Both the position numbers and the translations under genes were made by a program. The notes below the pieces were generated by a model, which did no database searches, was not told the origin of the DNA, and saw only the letters and a program-made list of their open reading frames with translations. A DNA stretch of 64,000 nucleotides from contig JADJHU010000015.1 of NCBI GenBank assembly GCA_016707425.1, forward strand, positions 682,001-746,000. The letters are read 5' to 3'. Positions 17,155 to 25,809 of the stretch are shown here, one piece after another (positions within the stretch are counted from its first letter, which is position 1; every line of letters starts with the position of its first letter). The stretch comes from Gammaproteobacteria bacterium. GTDB lineage: Bacteria; Pseudomonadota; Gammaproteobacteria; Steroidobacterales; Steroidobacteraceae.

Positions 17155-18126
17155 TCAGATTCTCACCAGGGCTTTGCCGAGCGTTTCGCCGCGCATCAGC
17201 CGGCAGTAGTGGGGGACTGCGTTCTCCAGACCCTCGACCACATCCTCCCGATAGACGATGAGCTGCGATTTCAACCAGGCGATCGCCTCCTTCAGGAATT
17301 CCTCACGCCGCCGCTCGTAGTCGCGCAGGATGAGCGAGCGGATCTGCGCCCTCGAGGCCGTCGGTTCCTTCGACTCGCCGGGGTGTACGTCGCGCCCGCA
17401 GAGCACCACGCGCGCGCCTGCGGCCAGATGTCCGCCGGCGGCGATGCTGTCGAGCAGCTCACCACCGACGTTTTCGAAATAGACCTGCACGCCGCCTGGC
17501 GCCAGTGCACGCAGGCGCTCCTGGAGATTCTCCGTGCGGGGGTCGATGCAGGCGGCGAAGCGGGCGCTGCGCACGGCCCAGTCGCACTGCGCGCGCGAGC
17601 CCGCGATGCCGATGGCGCGGGCGCCCTTCAGCCGCGCGATCTGGCCGGCCATCGAACCCACGCCGCCCGCGGCGGTCGAGATCAGCACGGTCTCGCCGGC
17701 CTGCAGCTTCGCCACTTCCAGCAGCCCGAAGTAAGCCATCATGCCCGGGATGCCGAGGGCGCCGAGCGCGGTCGACGCCGGATTCTGCCCGGGATGCAGC
17801 CGGTAGGCCCCGATGCCATCGGAGACATGGAGCTGCTGCAGGCCGGTTTCGAGCACGAGCGTATCGCCCGTGGCGAAGAGATCGTGCCGCGACTCGACGA
17901 CCTCGGCCACCGAGTATGCCGGCAGCACGCTGCCGGTCTGCAGGCCCTCCACGGCGGAGCGCCCGCTCGCGTAGGCGGGCACATACGGATCGAGCGACAG
18001 CCACTTCGTCTGCACCAGCATCTGACCGCCGCGGATCTGTGGCGGGTCGTTCCGCACGAGCTCGAAGTCGTCAGGCGTCGGCAGCCCTGCCGGCAGACGT
18101 CTGATACGGACCTGAAGATTGTGCAC
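17155..18126 (-). CDS. NADP-dependent MDR oxidoreductase (CurA/prostaglandin reductase family)
   Basis: 323-residue zinc-free medium-chain reductase. The N-terminal GroES-like half contains RRLPAGLPTPDDFEL, typical of this family. The Rossmann half has STAAGGVGSMAGQIARLKG, a G-G-V-G dinucleotide loop. FENVGGELLDS is a family signature. Members reduce alpha,beta-unsaturated ketones or aldehydes with NADPH. GTG 18126 was preferred to ATG 18141 because GGAGGA lies seven bases before the GTG and inside the longer version. Confidence 0.85.
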   Translation of the reverse strand: MHNLQVRIRRLPAGLPTPDDFELVRNDPPQIRGGQMLVQTKWLSLDPYVPAYASGRSAVEGLQTGSVLPAYSVAEVVESRHDLFATGDTLVLETGLQQLHVSDGIGAYRLHPGQNPASTALGALGIPGMMAYFGLLEVAKLQAGETVLISTAAGGVGSMAGQIARLKGARAIGIAGSRAQCDWAVRSARFAACIDPRTENLQERLRALAPGGVQVYFENVGGELLDSIAAGGHLAAGARVVLCGRDVHPGESKEPTASRAQIRSLILRDYERRREEFLKEAIAWLKSQLIVYREDVVEGLENAVPHYCRLMRGETLGKALVRI

Positions 18127-18133
18127 GGGCTGT

Positions 18134-18139
18134 TCCTCC
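18134..18139 (-). promoter_or_regulatory. Ribosome binding site deciding the MDR start
   Basis: GGAGGA on the minus strand, seven bases upstream of GTG 18126. It lies within the reading frame that would begin at ATG 18141, so it argues for the GTG. Confidence 0.55.
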
Positions 18140-18261
18140 ATGTGCGTCGCAGGCGGATGATGGTGGACAGCCTATCATCGACGGGCCGACCCGCGTCAGC
18201 CGGACGCGCACGGCCGTGCCGCTTCCGGCCTCATTGCCTCGTGCTAGAGTGTGCTGCCGTG

Positions 18262-20250
18262 ATGAGGCGCCGCATCGATCTGACGCTCGGCGAGCGACTG
18301 GGACTCGGCTTCGGGGCATTGCTCGCCGGACTGGGTCTGTTCACTGCCGCGGTGCTCTACTGGGGCAGTCAGAGCGCGCGTGCCCAGCGCGCCTATCTCG
18401 AGCACATCGCACCCCTGCACGGCCGCGCCCAGACGCTCGAGGGGAAACTCCTGTACGTGGCGATCGGGATGCGCGATTTCGTGCTGTACCCGGAGGCCGC
18501 GAGCCGCGTGGAGCTCTCCGGGCGGATCGGCGCGCTGCGGGCGGCGCTGGCGCGCTTCGAAGAGGTGCCGAAGCCGCCATCGGGCATGGCGTATCAGCAG
18601 CGGATCGCACCGCGCATCGGCGCGTACCTCGACGGCGCCACGGAGCTGCTGGAGCACGGCCTCACGAGCGAGGAGCGGCTGACCCGCGCGCGGGCGCTCG
18701 GTGAGCAGCGCGAGGCGGCGCTCGGCGAGCTCCGTGGCTACATGGAGGTGCTGCAGAAGGACTCGGATGCGGCCGTGGCGACCATGGCCGGCGCGCGCGA
18801 GCGCGTTGCGAGTGGCTCCCTGGCGATGGTCACGCTCGCCGCCCTCTTCGCGCTCGTGGCTGCGGGGCTCACCGCGCGCTCGGTGCGCCGGCCGATGCGC
18901 GAGCTCACACGGGCGGCCGCGTCACTCGGTGATGGCGACTGGCTGGCTGCGCTCCGCCTGGCAACGCGGGAACTGCCCGCCGGGGACGGGCCGATCGCGG
19001 TGCGCAGCGAGACGCGCATTCTGGCTCGCGCGCTGGCGGCTGCGGCCGCCCGACTCGCGCACGCCGACGACCACAAGAACCGGTTCCTGGCGGTGCTCGC
19101 CCACGAGCTCCGCAATCCGATGGCACCGATGACCTCTGGCCTGGAGGTCCTTCGACGTGTACCCGCGGACAGCGACGAGGGTCGACGGGCGCTGGCGATC
19201 ATCGACCGACAGACGCGCCAGATCGTGCGGCTGACCGACGATCTGCTCGACGTCACGCGCATTTCGCAGGGCAAGATGCGCCTCGAGCGCGAATCGATGG
19301 ATCTCGTGCAGGTGGCGCGCGCCTGCGTGGAGGATCACACGTGCATGCTCGCGGACCGCTCGCTCAGCCTCGAGGTGGATCTGCCCGCCACCCCGCTCTG
19401 GGTGCACGGCGATCGCGCGCGCCTCGCACAGGTGATCGGCAATCTGCTGGCCAACGCCGCGAAGTTCACCGACCCGGGTGGCGTCATCCGCCTGCGCGTG
19501 CACGAGGACCGGCCGCGCGCAGAGGCCGTGCTGCAGGTCGCCGATACCGGCATCGGCATGGACGCCGGGCTCATTCCACGGCTCTTCGAGCCTTTCAGTC
19601 AGGGGCCGACGGGGCTCGCGCGCGGCAATGCCGGTCTCGGACTCGGGCTGGCGCTGGTGAAGTCGCTCGTCTCCCTGCATGGCGGGTCGGTCGAGGCGCG
19701 CAGCGCGGGCGCGGGTTGCGGTTCGGAATTCGTCATTCGCCTGCCGCTCGGCGTTCCGGCCGCGTTGTCTGCAGCGCCGGACCAGAGGACCGCGGCGCGC
19801 GACGCGGCAGATCCCTCTCGTTGGCGGGTGCTGGTGGTGGACGATTACGTGGATGCGGCCATGGGGTTACGGGCACTGATCAGGCTCGATGGCCACAGGG
19901 TCGAGATCGCGACCGACGGCCCGGAGGCGCTCGAGAAGGCACGTGCCTTTCGCCCGCAGCTCGTGCTCTGCGACATCGGATTGCCGACCATGGATGGTTT
20001 CGAGGTCGCGCGGCACTTGCGTGCCGAGGCCGGCGGTCAGGACCTGCTGCTCGTTGCGCTCACCGGCTATGGCTCCGAGAGCGATCTCGCCCGGTGCGCA
20101 GCAGCGGGCTTCGATCGTCATTTCGTGAAGCCGCTCGACCCCGAGCGCCTGAGGGAGCTCTTCGGCGAGCTGGCACGGCGCTCGGCGCGACAGGGACCGT
20201 CCGGTGAGGCACCATGGGCAGACGGGAAAGCCGCCGCCGATGAATACTGA
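18262..20250 (+). CDS. Hybrid sensor histidine kinase with C-terminal receiver domain
   Basis: 662 residues. TM helix 1 at about 14-34 and TM2 at about 187-205 enclose a periplasmic helical sensor. A short HAMP-like segment (RSVRRPMRELTRAA) follows. The kinase core has the H-box AHELRNPMAP with His281, the N-box GNLLANAAKF, and the G-boxes DTGIGMD and GLGLGLALV. The receiver domain (about 520-640) has VLVVDDYVDAA, the phospho-acceptor region CDIGLPTMDGFE and FVKPLD. Phosphate likely moves from His281 to the internal receiver. No separate response regulator lies nearby. GTG 18259 directly precedes the chosen ATG. A -10-like TAGAGT at 18245-18250 suggests a very short leader. Confidence 0.9.
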   Translation: MRRRIDLTLGERLGLGFGALLAGLGLFTAAVLYWGSQSARAQRAYLEHIAPLHGRAQTLEGKLLYVAIGMRDFVLYPEAASRVELSGRIGALRAALARFEEVPKPPSGMAYQQRIAPRIGAYLDGATELLEHGLTSEERLTRARALGEQREAALGELRGYMEVLQKDSDAAVATMAGARERVASGSLAMVTLAALFALVAAGLTARSVRRPMRELTRAAASLGDGDWLAALRLATRELPAGDGPIAVRSETRILARALAAAAARLAHADDHKNRFLAVLAHELRNPMAPMTSGLEVLRRVPADSDEGRRALAIIDRQTRQIVRLTDDLLDVTRISQGKMRLERESMDLVQVARACVEDHTCMLADRSLSLEVDLPATPLWVHGDRARLAQVIGNLLANAAKFTDPGGVIRLRVHEDRPRAEAVLQVADTGIGMDAGLIPRLFEPFSQGPTGLARGNAGLGLGLALVKSLVSLHGGSVEARSAGAGCGSEFVIRLPLGVPAALSAAPDQRTAARDAADPSRWRVLVVDDYVDAAMGLRALIRLDGHRVEIATDGPEALEKARAFRPQLVLCDIGLPTMDGFEVARHLRAEAGGQDLLLVALTGYGSESDLARCAAAGFDRHFVKPLDPERLRELFGELARRSARQGPSGEAPWADGKAAADEY

Positions 20251-21496
20251 GAGCACCATGAGTTCCAATCCGATCGCCACCGACGAGCAGCACGCGCTCG
20301 AGCGCCGCGCACTCGCGCTGCTGAAGCATCCGGAGCTGCAGCGCACCATGCAGGAAGTCCGCGAGCACTGGCTGCGCGCAGCCGCTCCTGACGAGGAGCT
20401 GCGCGCCCGCTTCGACGCCGCCTTCGAGGAGGTCATGTTCTGTGCCGCCGTCTGGTCGCTCAACCAGGATCCGCAGCACCCGAAGGTGGTCACGATCACC
20501 CGCCTCGAGCACCACATCGGCGGACTCAGGGTGCCGGGTTCGCGCTACGGCATCGACAATCCCGATTCCGTCTACCGGGTCATTCCCATCTCGGGCAGCG
20601 AGCGCTATCTCATCCGCGGGCGCGTGCCGGAGCGGCGGCTCACGGAGAATTACTTTGCGCTCTGGGATGCCAATATGCACAGCGTCGCCGTGTTCAATGG
20701 CCAGGATCTCGTGCTCGGACCCGACCGCAGCTTCACCATCGAGGTGGACGCCGACCCGCCCGATGGGCGCGCGAACCACATCCGTTCGACGCCCACTGCG
20801 CACGAATTCTACATCCGCGACGTGCTGCTCGACTGGGAGCGCGACCGTATCAATACACTCAGCGTCGAGAAGCTGGGACCGGCGAAGACACCGCCGAAGT
20901 CCGAGGCTGAGCAGCTCGCGCTCACGGCGCGCTTCATGCGGAATTATGCGGATCACACCCTGCGCTGGAACGACCAGGCGCTGAAGAAGCCCGCGAACGA
21001 TCTGGCCTTCACCATCGATCGTGACACCGACGGGGCGCTGCGCAACCAGCTCTATGTCATGGGTCACTTCCGCATCGCGGACGATCAGGCGCTGGTCCTC
21101 GACGTGCATACGGGGGGTGCGAAATATTTCCTCGCGCCCATCACGAATCACTGGGGCACCACGAACGATATCGTGAACCGCACCGCGAGCCTCAACCTGA
21201 GCCAGCTCGCGGCGAACGCGGACGGCAGCCACACCCTCGTCATCGCCATGCAGGACCCCGGCGTGCACAACTGGCTCGATCCCTGCGGCCTGCACGCGGG
21301 GATTCTCACGCTGCGCTGGGCGGAGTTCCCGGGCGGACGGCGCACGCCGGACACGCGCGCTTCGAGCCGGCTCGTCTCGCTCGCGCAGCTGCGCCAGGCG
21401 CTGCCCGCCGGCACGAAGTTCGTGACGCCCGAGGAGCGCCGCGAGCAGCTGGCGAGGCGTGCCCGCAGCTACGCCTGGCGACTGCAGGATCGCTGA
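20240..21496 (+). CDS. DUF1214-type protein
   Basis: 418 residues, cytosolic by appearance. The middle part NPDSVYRVIPISGSERYLI and the C-terminal VIAMQDPGVHNWLDPCGLHAG resemble DUF1214 proteins, whose biochemical role is unknown; they are common in bacteria degrading aromatics or steroids. The 5' end overlaps the kinase gene by 11 bases and the SDR follows after one base, so the three are likely co-transcribed. ATG 20258 is an alternative start. Domain assignment is from memory of motifs, not a search. Confidence 0.65.
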   Translation: MNTESTMSSNPIATDEQHALERRALALLKHPELQRTMQEVREHWLRAAAPDEELRARFDAAFEEVMFCAAVWSLNQDPQHPKVVTITRLEHHIGGLRVPGSRYGIDNPDSVYRVIPISGSERYLIRGRVPERRLTENYFALWDANMHSVAVFNGQDLVLGPDRSFTIEVDADPPDGRANHIRSTPTAHEFYIRDVLLDWERDRINTLSVEKLGPAKTPPKSEAEQLALTARFMRNYADHTLRWNDQALKKPANDLAFTIDRDTDGALRNQLYVMGHFRIADDQALVLDVHTGGAKYFLAPITNHWGTTNDIVNRTASLNLSQLAANADGSHTLVIAMQDPGVHNWLDPCGLHAGILTLRWAEFPGGRRTPDTRASSRLVSLAQLRQALPAGTKFVTPEERREQLARRARSYAWRLQDR

Positions 21497-21497
21497 G

Positions 21498-22361
21498 ATG
21501 ACCGGCACCGGGCCGGGCGCGGCGACGAATGCGGATCGCGTCTGGCTCATCACCGGTTGCTCGAGCGGTATCGGCCGCGAGCTCGCGCTCGCGGCGCTCG
21601 CGAAGGGCGAGCGTGTCGCCGTCACGGCGCGCGACGTGACGAAGGTGCACGACATCGTTGCCTCCGCTCCCGGGCGTGCACTGGCCCTGGCGCTCGACGT
21701 CACGAAGCCGGAGCAGGTGGGAAGTGCTGTAGGCGAAGCTGAGCGCATGCTTGGCTGCATCGACGTACTCGTCAACAACGCGGGCTACGGTTATCTCGCG
21801 GCAATCGAGGAAGGCGACGAGGCGGACGTCCGCGCACTCTTCGAGACCAATTACTTCGGCATGGTGGCGATGATCAGGGCGGTGCTGCCCGGCATGCGCG
21901 CGCGCGGGCGCGGCCATATCATCAACGTCTCCTCGATGACCGGTCTCGTGGGTAACCCGGGTGTCGGCTACTACGCCTCGACCAAGTGGGCAATGGAGGG
22001 ATTCTCCGAGGCGCTGCGCAAGGAGCTCGCGCCCCTCGGCATCCGCGTGTCGCTCGTCGAGCCTGGAGCGATCCGCACCGAATGGGCGGGCGGCTCGCTC
22101 AAGCAGTCACCTGCCTCGCTCGCAGCCTATGCCTTAACGGTGGGCGCACGCCGGACGATGATCCGCGGCGCGCATGGCACTCAGGCGGGCGATCCGCGCC
22201 GCGTGGCTGAGGCCATCGTCATGCTCTCGGCGCTCGAGGATCCGCCGATGCGGCTGCTGCTCGGGCGGGACGTCTTCGAAATGTTCAGCGCCAAGCTCGA
22301 CGAGATGAAGGCATCGCTCGAACAGTGGCGGGCGGTGAGCCTGGACGTGGACTATCGCTGA
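21498..22361 (+). CDS. Short-chain dehydrogenase/reductase
   Basis: 287-residue classical SDR. The NAD(P)-binding TGCSSGIGR loop, the structural VNNAGYG motif, the catalytic Ser in INVSSMTG and the YxxxK motif in YYASTK are all present. The arrangement (LITGCSSGIGRELA, PGVGYYASTKWAMEG) matches the oxidoreductase/retinol-dehydrogenase-like subgroup acting on hydroxyl or keto groups of unknown substrates. It follows the DUF1214 gene by one base. Its last ten bases overlap the convergent MFS gene. Confidence 0.9.
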   Translation: MTGTGPGAATNADRVWLITGCSSGIGRELALAALAKGERVAVTARDVTKVHDIVASAPGRALALALDVTKPEQVGSAVGEAERMLGCIDVLVNNAGYGYLAAIEEGDEADVRALFETNYFGMVAMIRAVLPGMRARGRGHIINVSSMTGLVGNPGVGYYASTKWAMEGFSEALRKELAPLGIRVSLVEPGAIRTEWAGGSLKQSPASLAAYALTVGARRTMIRGAHGTQAGDPRRVAEAIVMLSALEDPPMRLLLGRDVFEMFSAKLDEMKASLEQWRAVSLDVDYR

Positions 22362-23575
22362 GCCAGATCCACGTACCGTGTCTCCGGCAACACCCAGAGC
22401 ACGAGCGGGATGGCCAGCAGATTCACCACCGAGAGCGCCACGATTGCGTAGCTGGCGCCCGAGAGCGGCCCTGCCAGCCAGCCTACTGCAGCCGGACCCG
22501 CGACGAAGCCCCATCGGCCGATCAGGTTGTGCGCGAGGCCATAGGCTGCGGCGCGCACCTCCGTGGGAAAGAGCTCCGTGGTCATCACATGCCCGATGGC
22601 CCAGATGCCGAGTGCGAGCTGCAGCAGGAGCCATCCTGTGCCGACGGCCCATGTGCCTGTGGCGCGGAAGCAGAGCACGGTCGCTGTGGTGGCGAGGCAC
22701 AGCATGAGCACGGTTGCCGGGCGTCGCCCGATGCGATCCATGAGCCAGCCGGCCGCGGAATAGCCGAGGACGGCAGACATGAGCGCCGGCAGGGCGATGA
22801 CCTGTAGGTGCCGGGGGGTCCAGCCACGCTCCTCGAAGGCGTAGTAGGTGAAGAAGAACAGCGTGGCCGACCAGAAGGTGATCAGGAACCACAGGGCGCT
22901 GATCGCGATGAAGCGTCGGCGCAGCTGCGGCGTGAGCACGGCGCGAAGCTGGGCGAGCAGCGTGTGAGGCGGCGCTGCGCCCGACATGCCGTCTGCGCCT
23001 CCGCGCGCAGCCAGCCAAGTTTCGGATTCGTGCAGCACTCGCCACAACCCTGGAAGGAGCAGCAGCGGCAGCGCCCCGATGACGAACAGGGCGCGCCACC
23101 CGTGACCGGAGTCGACGGCCGGCTGCAGCAGCATGGCGGGCAGTGCCGCGCCCAGGCTCGCCGCGGCGCCCATCACGCCGCTCGCCCGGCCGCGGACATC
23201 GGCGGCCAGGAACTCGTTGAGCAGGATGTAGGCGGTGGAGAGCTGCGTGACCAGACAGACCCGCGCACACAGCTGCAGCACGATGAACTGATCGATGCTC
23301 CGCACGAAGGCGCTTGCGAACGTGAACAGGCCGAATCCGAGCACGGCGCCGAGGATCACCGGGCGCCGCCCGAAGCGATCGCCCAGTCGGATCGTGAAGA
23401 ATGCGAGCACGGCGCCCAGGCCGATGATCGATAGCGCGCTACCCAGTGCCCGTGAGCCGGCACCGAACTCCCTGCCGACATAGGGGAGCACGATGCCGGC
23501 GACGTTGGTGTCGAAGCCCTCGAAGAGCACCACGCCGCAGAGCAGCGCGAAGAGGAGTCGCTGGTTTGTGCTCAC
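22352..23575 (-). CDS. MFS transporter, aromatic acid/H+ symporter-like
   Basis: 407 residues with 12 predicted helices. The opening LFEGFDTNVAGIVLPYVGREFG and the loop RLGDRFGRRPVI between helices 2 and 3 resemble the AAHS/sugar-porter-like MFS groups. The repeat motif GWLMDRIGRRPATV appears in the second half. It likely imports an organic acid by proton symport. GTG 23575 was chosen because the frame upstream to 23698 is Arg/Ser-rich and non-membrane in character. No strong ribosome binding site is visible. Confidence 0.8.
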   Translation of the reverse strand: MSTNQRLLFALLCGVVLFEGFDTNVAGIVLPYVGREFGAGSRALGSALSIIGLGAVLAFFTIRLGDRFGRRPVILGAVLGFGLFTFASAFVRSIDQFIVLQLCARVCLVTQLSTAYILLNEFLAADVRGRASGVMGAAASLGAALPAMLLQPAVDSGHGWRALFVIGALPLLLLPGLWRVLHESETWLAARGGADGMSGAAPPHTLLAQLRAVLTPQLRRRFIAISALWFLITFWSATLFFFTYYAFEERGWTPRHLQVIALPALMSAVLGYSAAGWLMDRIGRRPATVLMLCLATTATVLCFRATGTWAVGTGWLLLQLALGIWAIGHVMTTELFPTEVRAAAYGLAHNLIGRWGFVAGPAAVGWLAGPLSGASYAIVALSVVNLLAIPLVLWVLPETRYVDLAQR

Positions 23576-23654
23576 CCGCGGGCGCTCATGCGCAAGCAGC
23601 CAGTCTTGCCGGTTGCAGTCGCGATGAGCGCCCGGAGATGATCGTGCTTCCCGC

Positions 23655-24056
23655 TCAGCCCGCCTGCACCTGGATGCGCCGCGGCTGGAGTTCCGCACGC
23701 TTCGGGATGCGCAGCGTCAGCACACCGTCCTTCAGGGCGGCGCTGATCTTCCCGGAATCGAGTTCGCTGCTGAGCGCGAAGCTCCGCCGATAGTGGGTGG
23801 CGCGCACGTCGGCATGTACCGGCTCGATCTGCTGCGGAATGTCGACCTGCACGTCGCCTTCGATGACGAGGCTATCGCGCTCGACACTCACGCTCAGCCG
23901 CTCCTTCGAGACGCCTGGCATGTCCGCGACCAGGGTGATGCCCTCCGTCGTCTCGAAGATGTCCACCGGCGGGCGCAGCACCGGCTGCTCGCGCACCGGG
24001 CGCTGCGCGGCCTGTGTGCCGCCCGGCTCGGGTGACGTCACGTTCTGCTTGTTCAT
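23655..24056 (-). CDS. Small heat shock protein Hsp20 (second of pair)
   Basis: 133 residues. The alpha-crystallin domain occupies about 30-125, from VDIFETTEGITLVADMPGV to GVLTLRIPKRAE, with the conserved A-x-x-x-G-V-L motif (AALKDGVLTL). It binds unfolding proteins without ATP. It lies 23 bases downstream of the other Hsp20 gene on the same strand and is probably expressed from the same heat-shock promoter. Confidence 0.92.
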   Translation of the reverse strand: MNKQNVTSPEPGGTQAAQRPVREQPVLRPPVDIFETTEGITLVADMPGVSKERLSVSVERDSLVIEGDVQVDIPQQIEPVHADVRATHYRRSFALSSELDSGKISAALKDGVLTLRIPKRAELQPRRIQVQAG

Positions 24057-24079
24057 GATGTCCTGACCTCGTGTAAGCG

Positions 24080-24523
24080 TTACTGGATCTGGATCTGCCG
24101 CGGGCGGGACGCTTCGCGTCGCTTCACGCTCACGTGCAGGACGCCATCACGGTAGTCCGCCTGCACCTGGTCCGGGTCCACGTCCTCGGGCAGGGTGACG
24201 GCGCGGCGGAATTCCCCGCCGAAGCGCTCCTGGCGGTAGTAGCTCGCCTTGGGATCGGACCCGAGCTCGCGCCGGCCGCTCACCGTGAGCAGGCTCTTGT
24301 GCAGCGAGATGTCGAAAGCCTTCGGGTCGCAGCCCGCTGCAAAGAGATAGACGTCCACCTTTTCCGGCGTCAGCCCGACGTTGATCGCGGGGAAGGAACC
24401 GCTCGGCAGAGAGCGGATCTCAGCCGGTGCGGCCCAGGTGCCGAAGAGCTCGTCCATCTGCTGCCGGGCACGCCGGAAATCGTCGAAAAACGGGCCGTCG
24501 AAGCCCGGGAATCTGCCGAACAT
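24080..24523 (-). CDS. Small heat shock protein Hsp20 (first of pair)
   Basis: 147 residues with a Phe-rich N-terminus (MFGRFPGFDGPFFDDFRRA), a common oligomerisation feature, and an alpha-crystallin domain at about 45-142 (INVGLTPEKVDVYLFAAG to YRDGVLHVSVKRREA). AGGAGG at 24531-24536 sits seven bases before ATG 24523, which decides the start over the upstream in-frame ATG at 24556. The two Hsp20 proteins differ clearly and may form mixed oligomers. Confidence 0.93.
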   Translation of the reverse strand: MFGRFPGFDGPFFDDFRRARQQMDELFGTWAAPAEIRSLPSGSFPAINVGLTPEKVDVYLFAAGCDPKAFDISLHKSLLTVSGRRELGSDPKASYYRQERFGGEFRRAVTLPEDVDPDQVQADYRDGVLHVSVKRREASRPRQIQIQ

Positions 24524-24530
24524 GTCTGTG

Positions 24531-24536
24531 CCTCCT
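24531..24536 (-). promoter_or_regulatory. Consensus ribosome binding site of the first hsp20 gene
   Basis: Perfect AGGAGG, seven bases before ATG 24523. Confidence 0.85.
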
Positions 24537-24568
24537 GTCGAAGCCGTCTCGTTCATCCGTTGGGCCTG

Positions 24569-24598
24569 TAAATTTGGGCAGAGGGAGGGAAGTTCAAG
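24569..24598 (-). promoter_or_regulatory. Candidate sigma-32 (RpoH) heat-shock promoter
   Basis: On the minus strand CTTGAA (24593-24598) is followed, after 14 bases, by CCCAAATTTA (24569-24578). The RpoH consensus is CTTGAA, 11-16 bases, then CCCCATnT. The predicted transcript would start about 40 bases before the first hsp20 ATG. The placement before two Hsp20 genes strengthens the call. Confidence 0.7.
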
Positions 24599-24698
24599 GG
24601 GCGGGGATCGCTGACGTTTTCTCTGCCATGCGCTTCCGGGATGCATCGACCATTGTGCCGTTCGTTGCCCGGGATTCAGGCCGTGGCCGCGGTGACTT

Positions 24699-25673
24699 TC
24701 AGTCCTGGCGTCGTATCCGGCCAACTGCGGCCACCAGGCGATATGCGTTCTCGAGCAGTGGCAGCTCGAGTGAGTGCTCTGCTGCGAGCCGCACCGCGTG
24801 GCCGAGGGTCTCCTCGATCTCGAGCGGCCGGCCGGCCTCGAGATCCTGCAGGATGGACATGCGGTGCTGCGGGGCGTTTTCGCGGAAGTCGGCGCCCATA
24901 CGCATGACGATCTCAAGCGCCTCGGCCTCCGTTCCGCGGCAGAGGGTGGCGACCGGCATCATGGACTCGTCACCCGGCGAGACGCCTGAGGCCTGCGCCA
25001 GCCGTGCTGCTTCGCGCAGCAGTCGCACGAGCACGCGCGCGGCATCGGGATCGCTCAGGTATTTCCAGCTGTCCGCACGCGTGAGGACGGCGAGTGCGGC
25101 GAGCGGGACCCATGACACGAATTTCGCCCATTCCTGGCGGACGATGTCGACCACCGCGGATGAGCGCACGCCGGCGGCGTCGATGGAGTGTGATACGCGC
25201 GCGGCGCGCTCGCTCATTTGGCCCGTGAGCTCGCCGATCGCTATGTTCACGTTGCGTGTGAAGAGTACCTCGCCGGTGGCGAGGAGTTCGCCGCTGGTGT
25301 TGGCGAGCGCCCCGAGCACACGGCCGCGGCCAAAGATTTCGGCGAGCAGTTCGTCCTTCACGACACCATTCTGGATGGAGAGCGCGCAGCCGATGTCGGC
25401 CGCACGCAGCGGCGCGAGCGCTGCCGCGGTCCCGATCGCCTTGGTGGCGACGATCAGTACATCCGCCTGGCGCAGCGCCGTCGGATCGCTGAGTACTTCG
25501 ACGGGTGTCGCGATCTCCACGAGACCCTTGATGCGCAGGCCCTGCTGCGCGATGCCCGCCGCGCGCCGCCCGCGGGCGAGCATCACCACCGGATGCCCCG
25601 CGCGCACGAGGTGCGCGCCGAGTATGGAGCCGAGGGCGCCGGCTCCGAGGATCGCGAATCCGGTTCGGGACAT
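24699..25673 (-). CDS. 2-dehydropantoate 2-reductase-family protein (PanE/ApbA)
   Basis: 324 residues. The N-terminal Rossmann fold opens with FAILGAGALGSILGAHL (GxGxxG). The conserved KAIG.. segment (VATKAIGTAAAL) carries the Lys equivalent, and SIQNGV is a PanE motif. The C-terminal domain has EWAKFVSWVPLAAL, near the expected W/K-F-x-N position, but the usual Asn of KxxxN appears as Ser. The true substrate may therefore differ from ketopantoate. The ATG 25673 start gives the canonical short lead into the fold. Confidence 0.8.
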   Translation of the reverse strand: MSRTGFAILGAGALGSILGAHLVRAGHPVVMLARGRRAAGIAQQGLRIKGLVEIATPVEVLSDPTALRQADVLIVATKAIGTAAALAPLRAADIGCALSIQNGVVKDELLAEIFGRGRVLGALANTSGELLATGEVLFTRNVNIAIGELTGQMSERAARVSHSIDAAGVRSSAVVDIVRQEWAKFVSWVPLAALAVLTRADSWKYLSDPDAARVLVRLLREAARLAQASGVSPGDESMMPVATLCRGTEAEALEIVMRMGADFRENAPQHRMSILQDLEAGRPLEIEETLGHAVRLAAEHSLELPLLENAYRLVAAVGRIRRQD

Positions 25674-25809
25674 GGCGTGCATCTTACGCGCCCACATCGC
25701 ACCCGGGCTGACCTCGCGCGCGGTCATGGCTTTTTCTGCGCTCGTTGTATGATGAGCAGGCCAGCATCAGCGTGCCGGATGACCGGGCCCCGCACGGAAG
25801 CAGTACTGC

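Noticed and set aside
17146..18261. Long open frame upstream of the hybrid kinase
   Set aside because: It is the antisense shadow of the MDR gene (GC-rich frame bias); the membrane helix and family length start at 18262.
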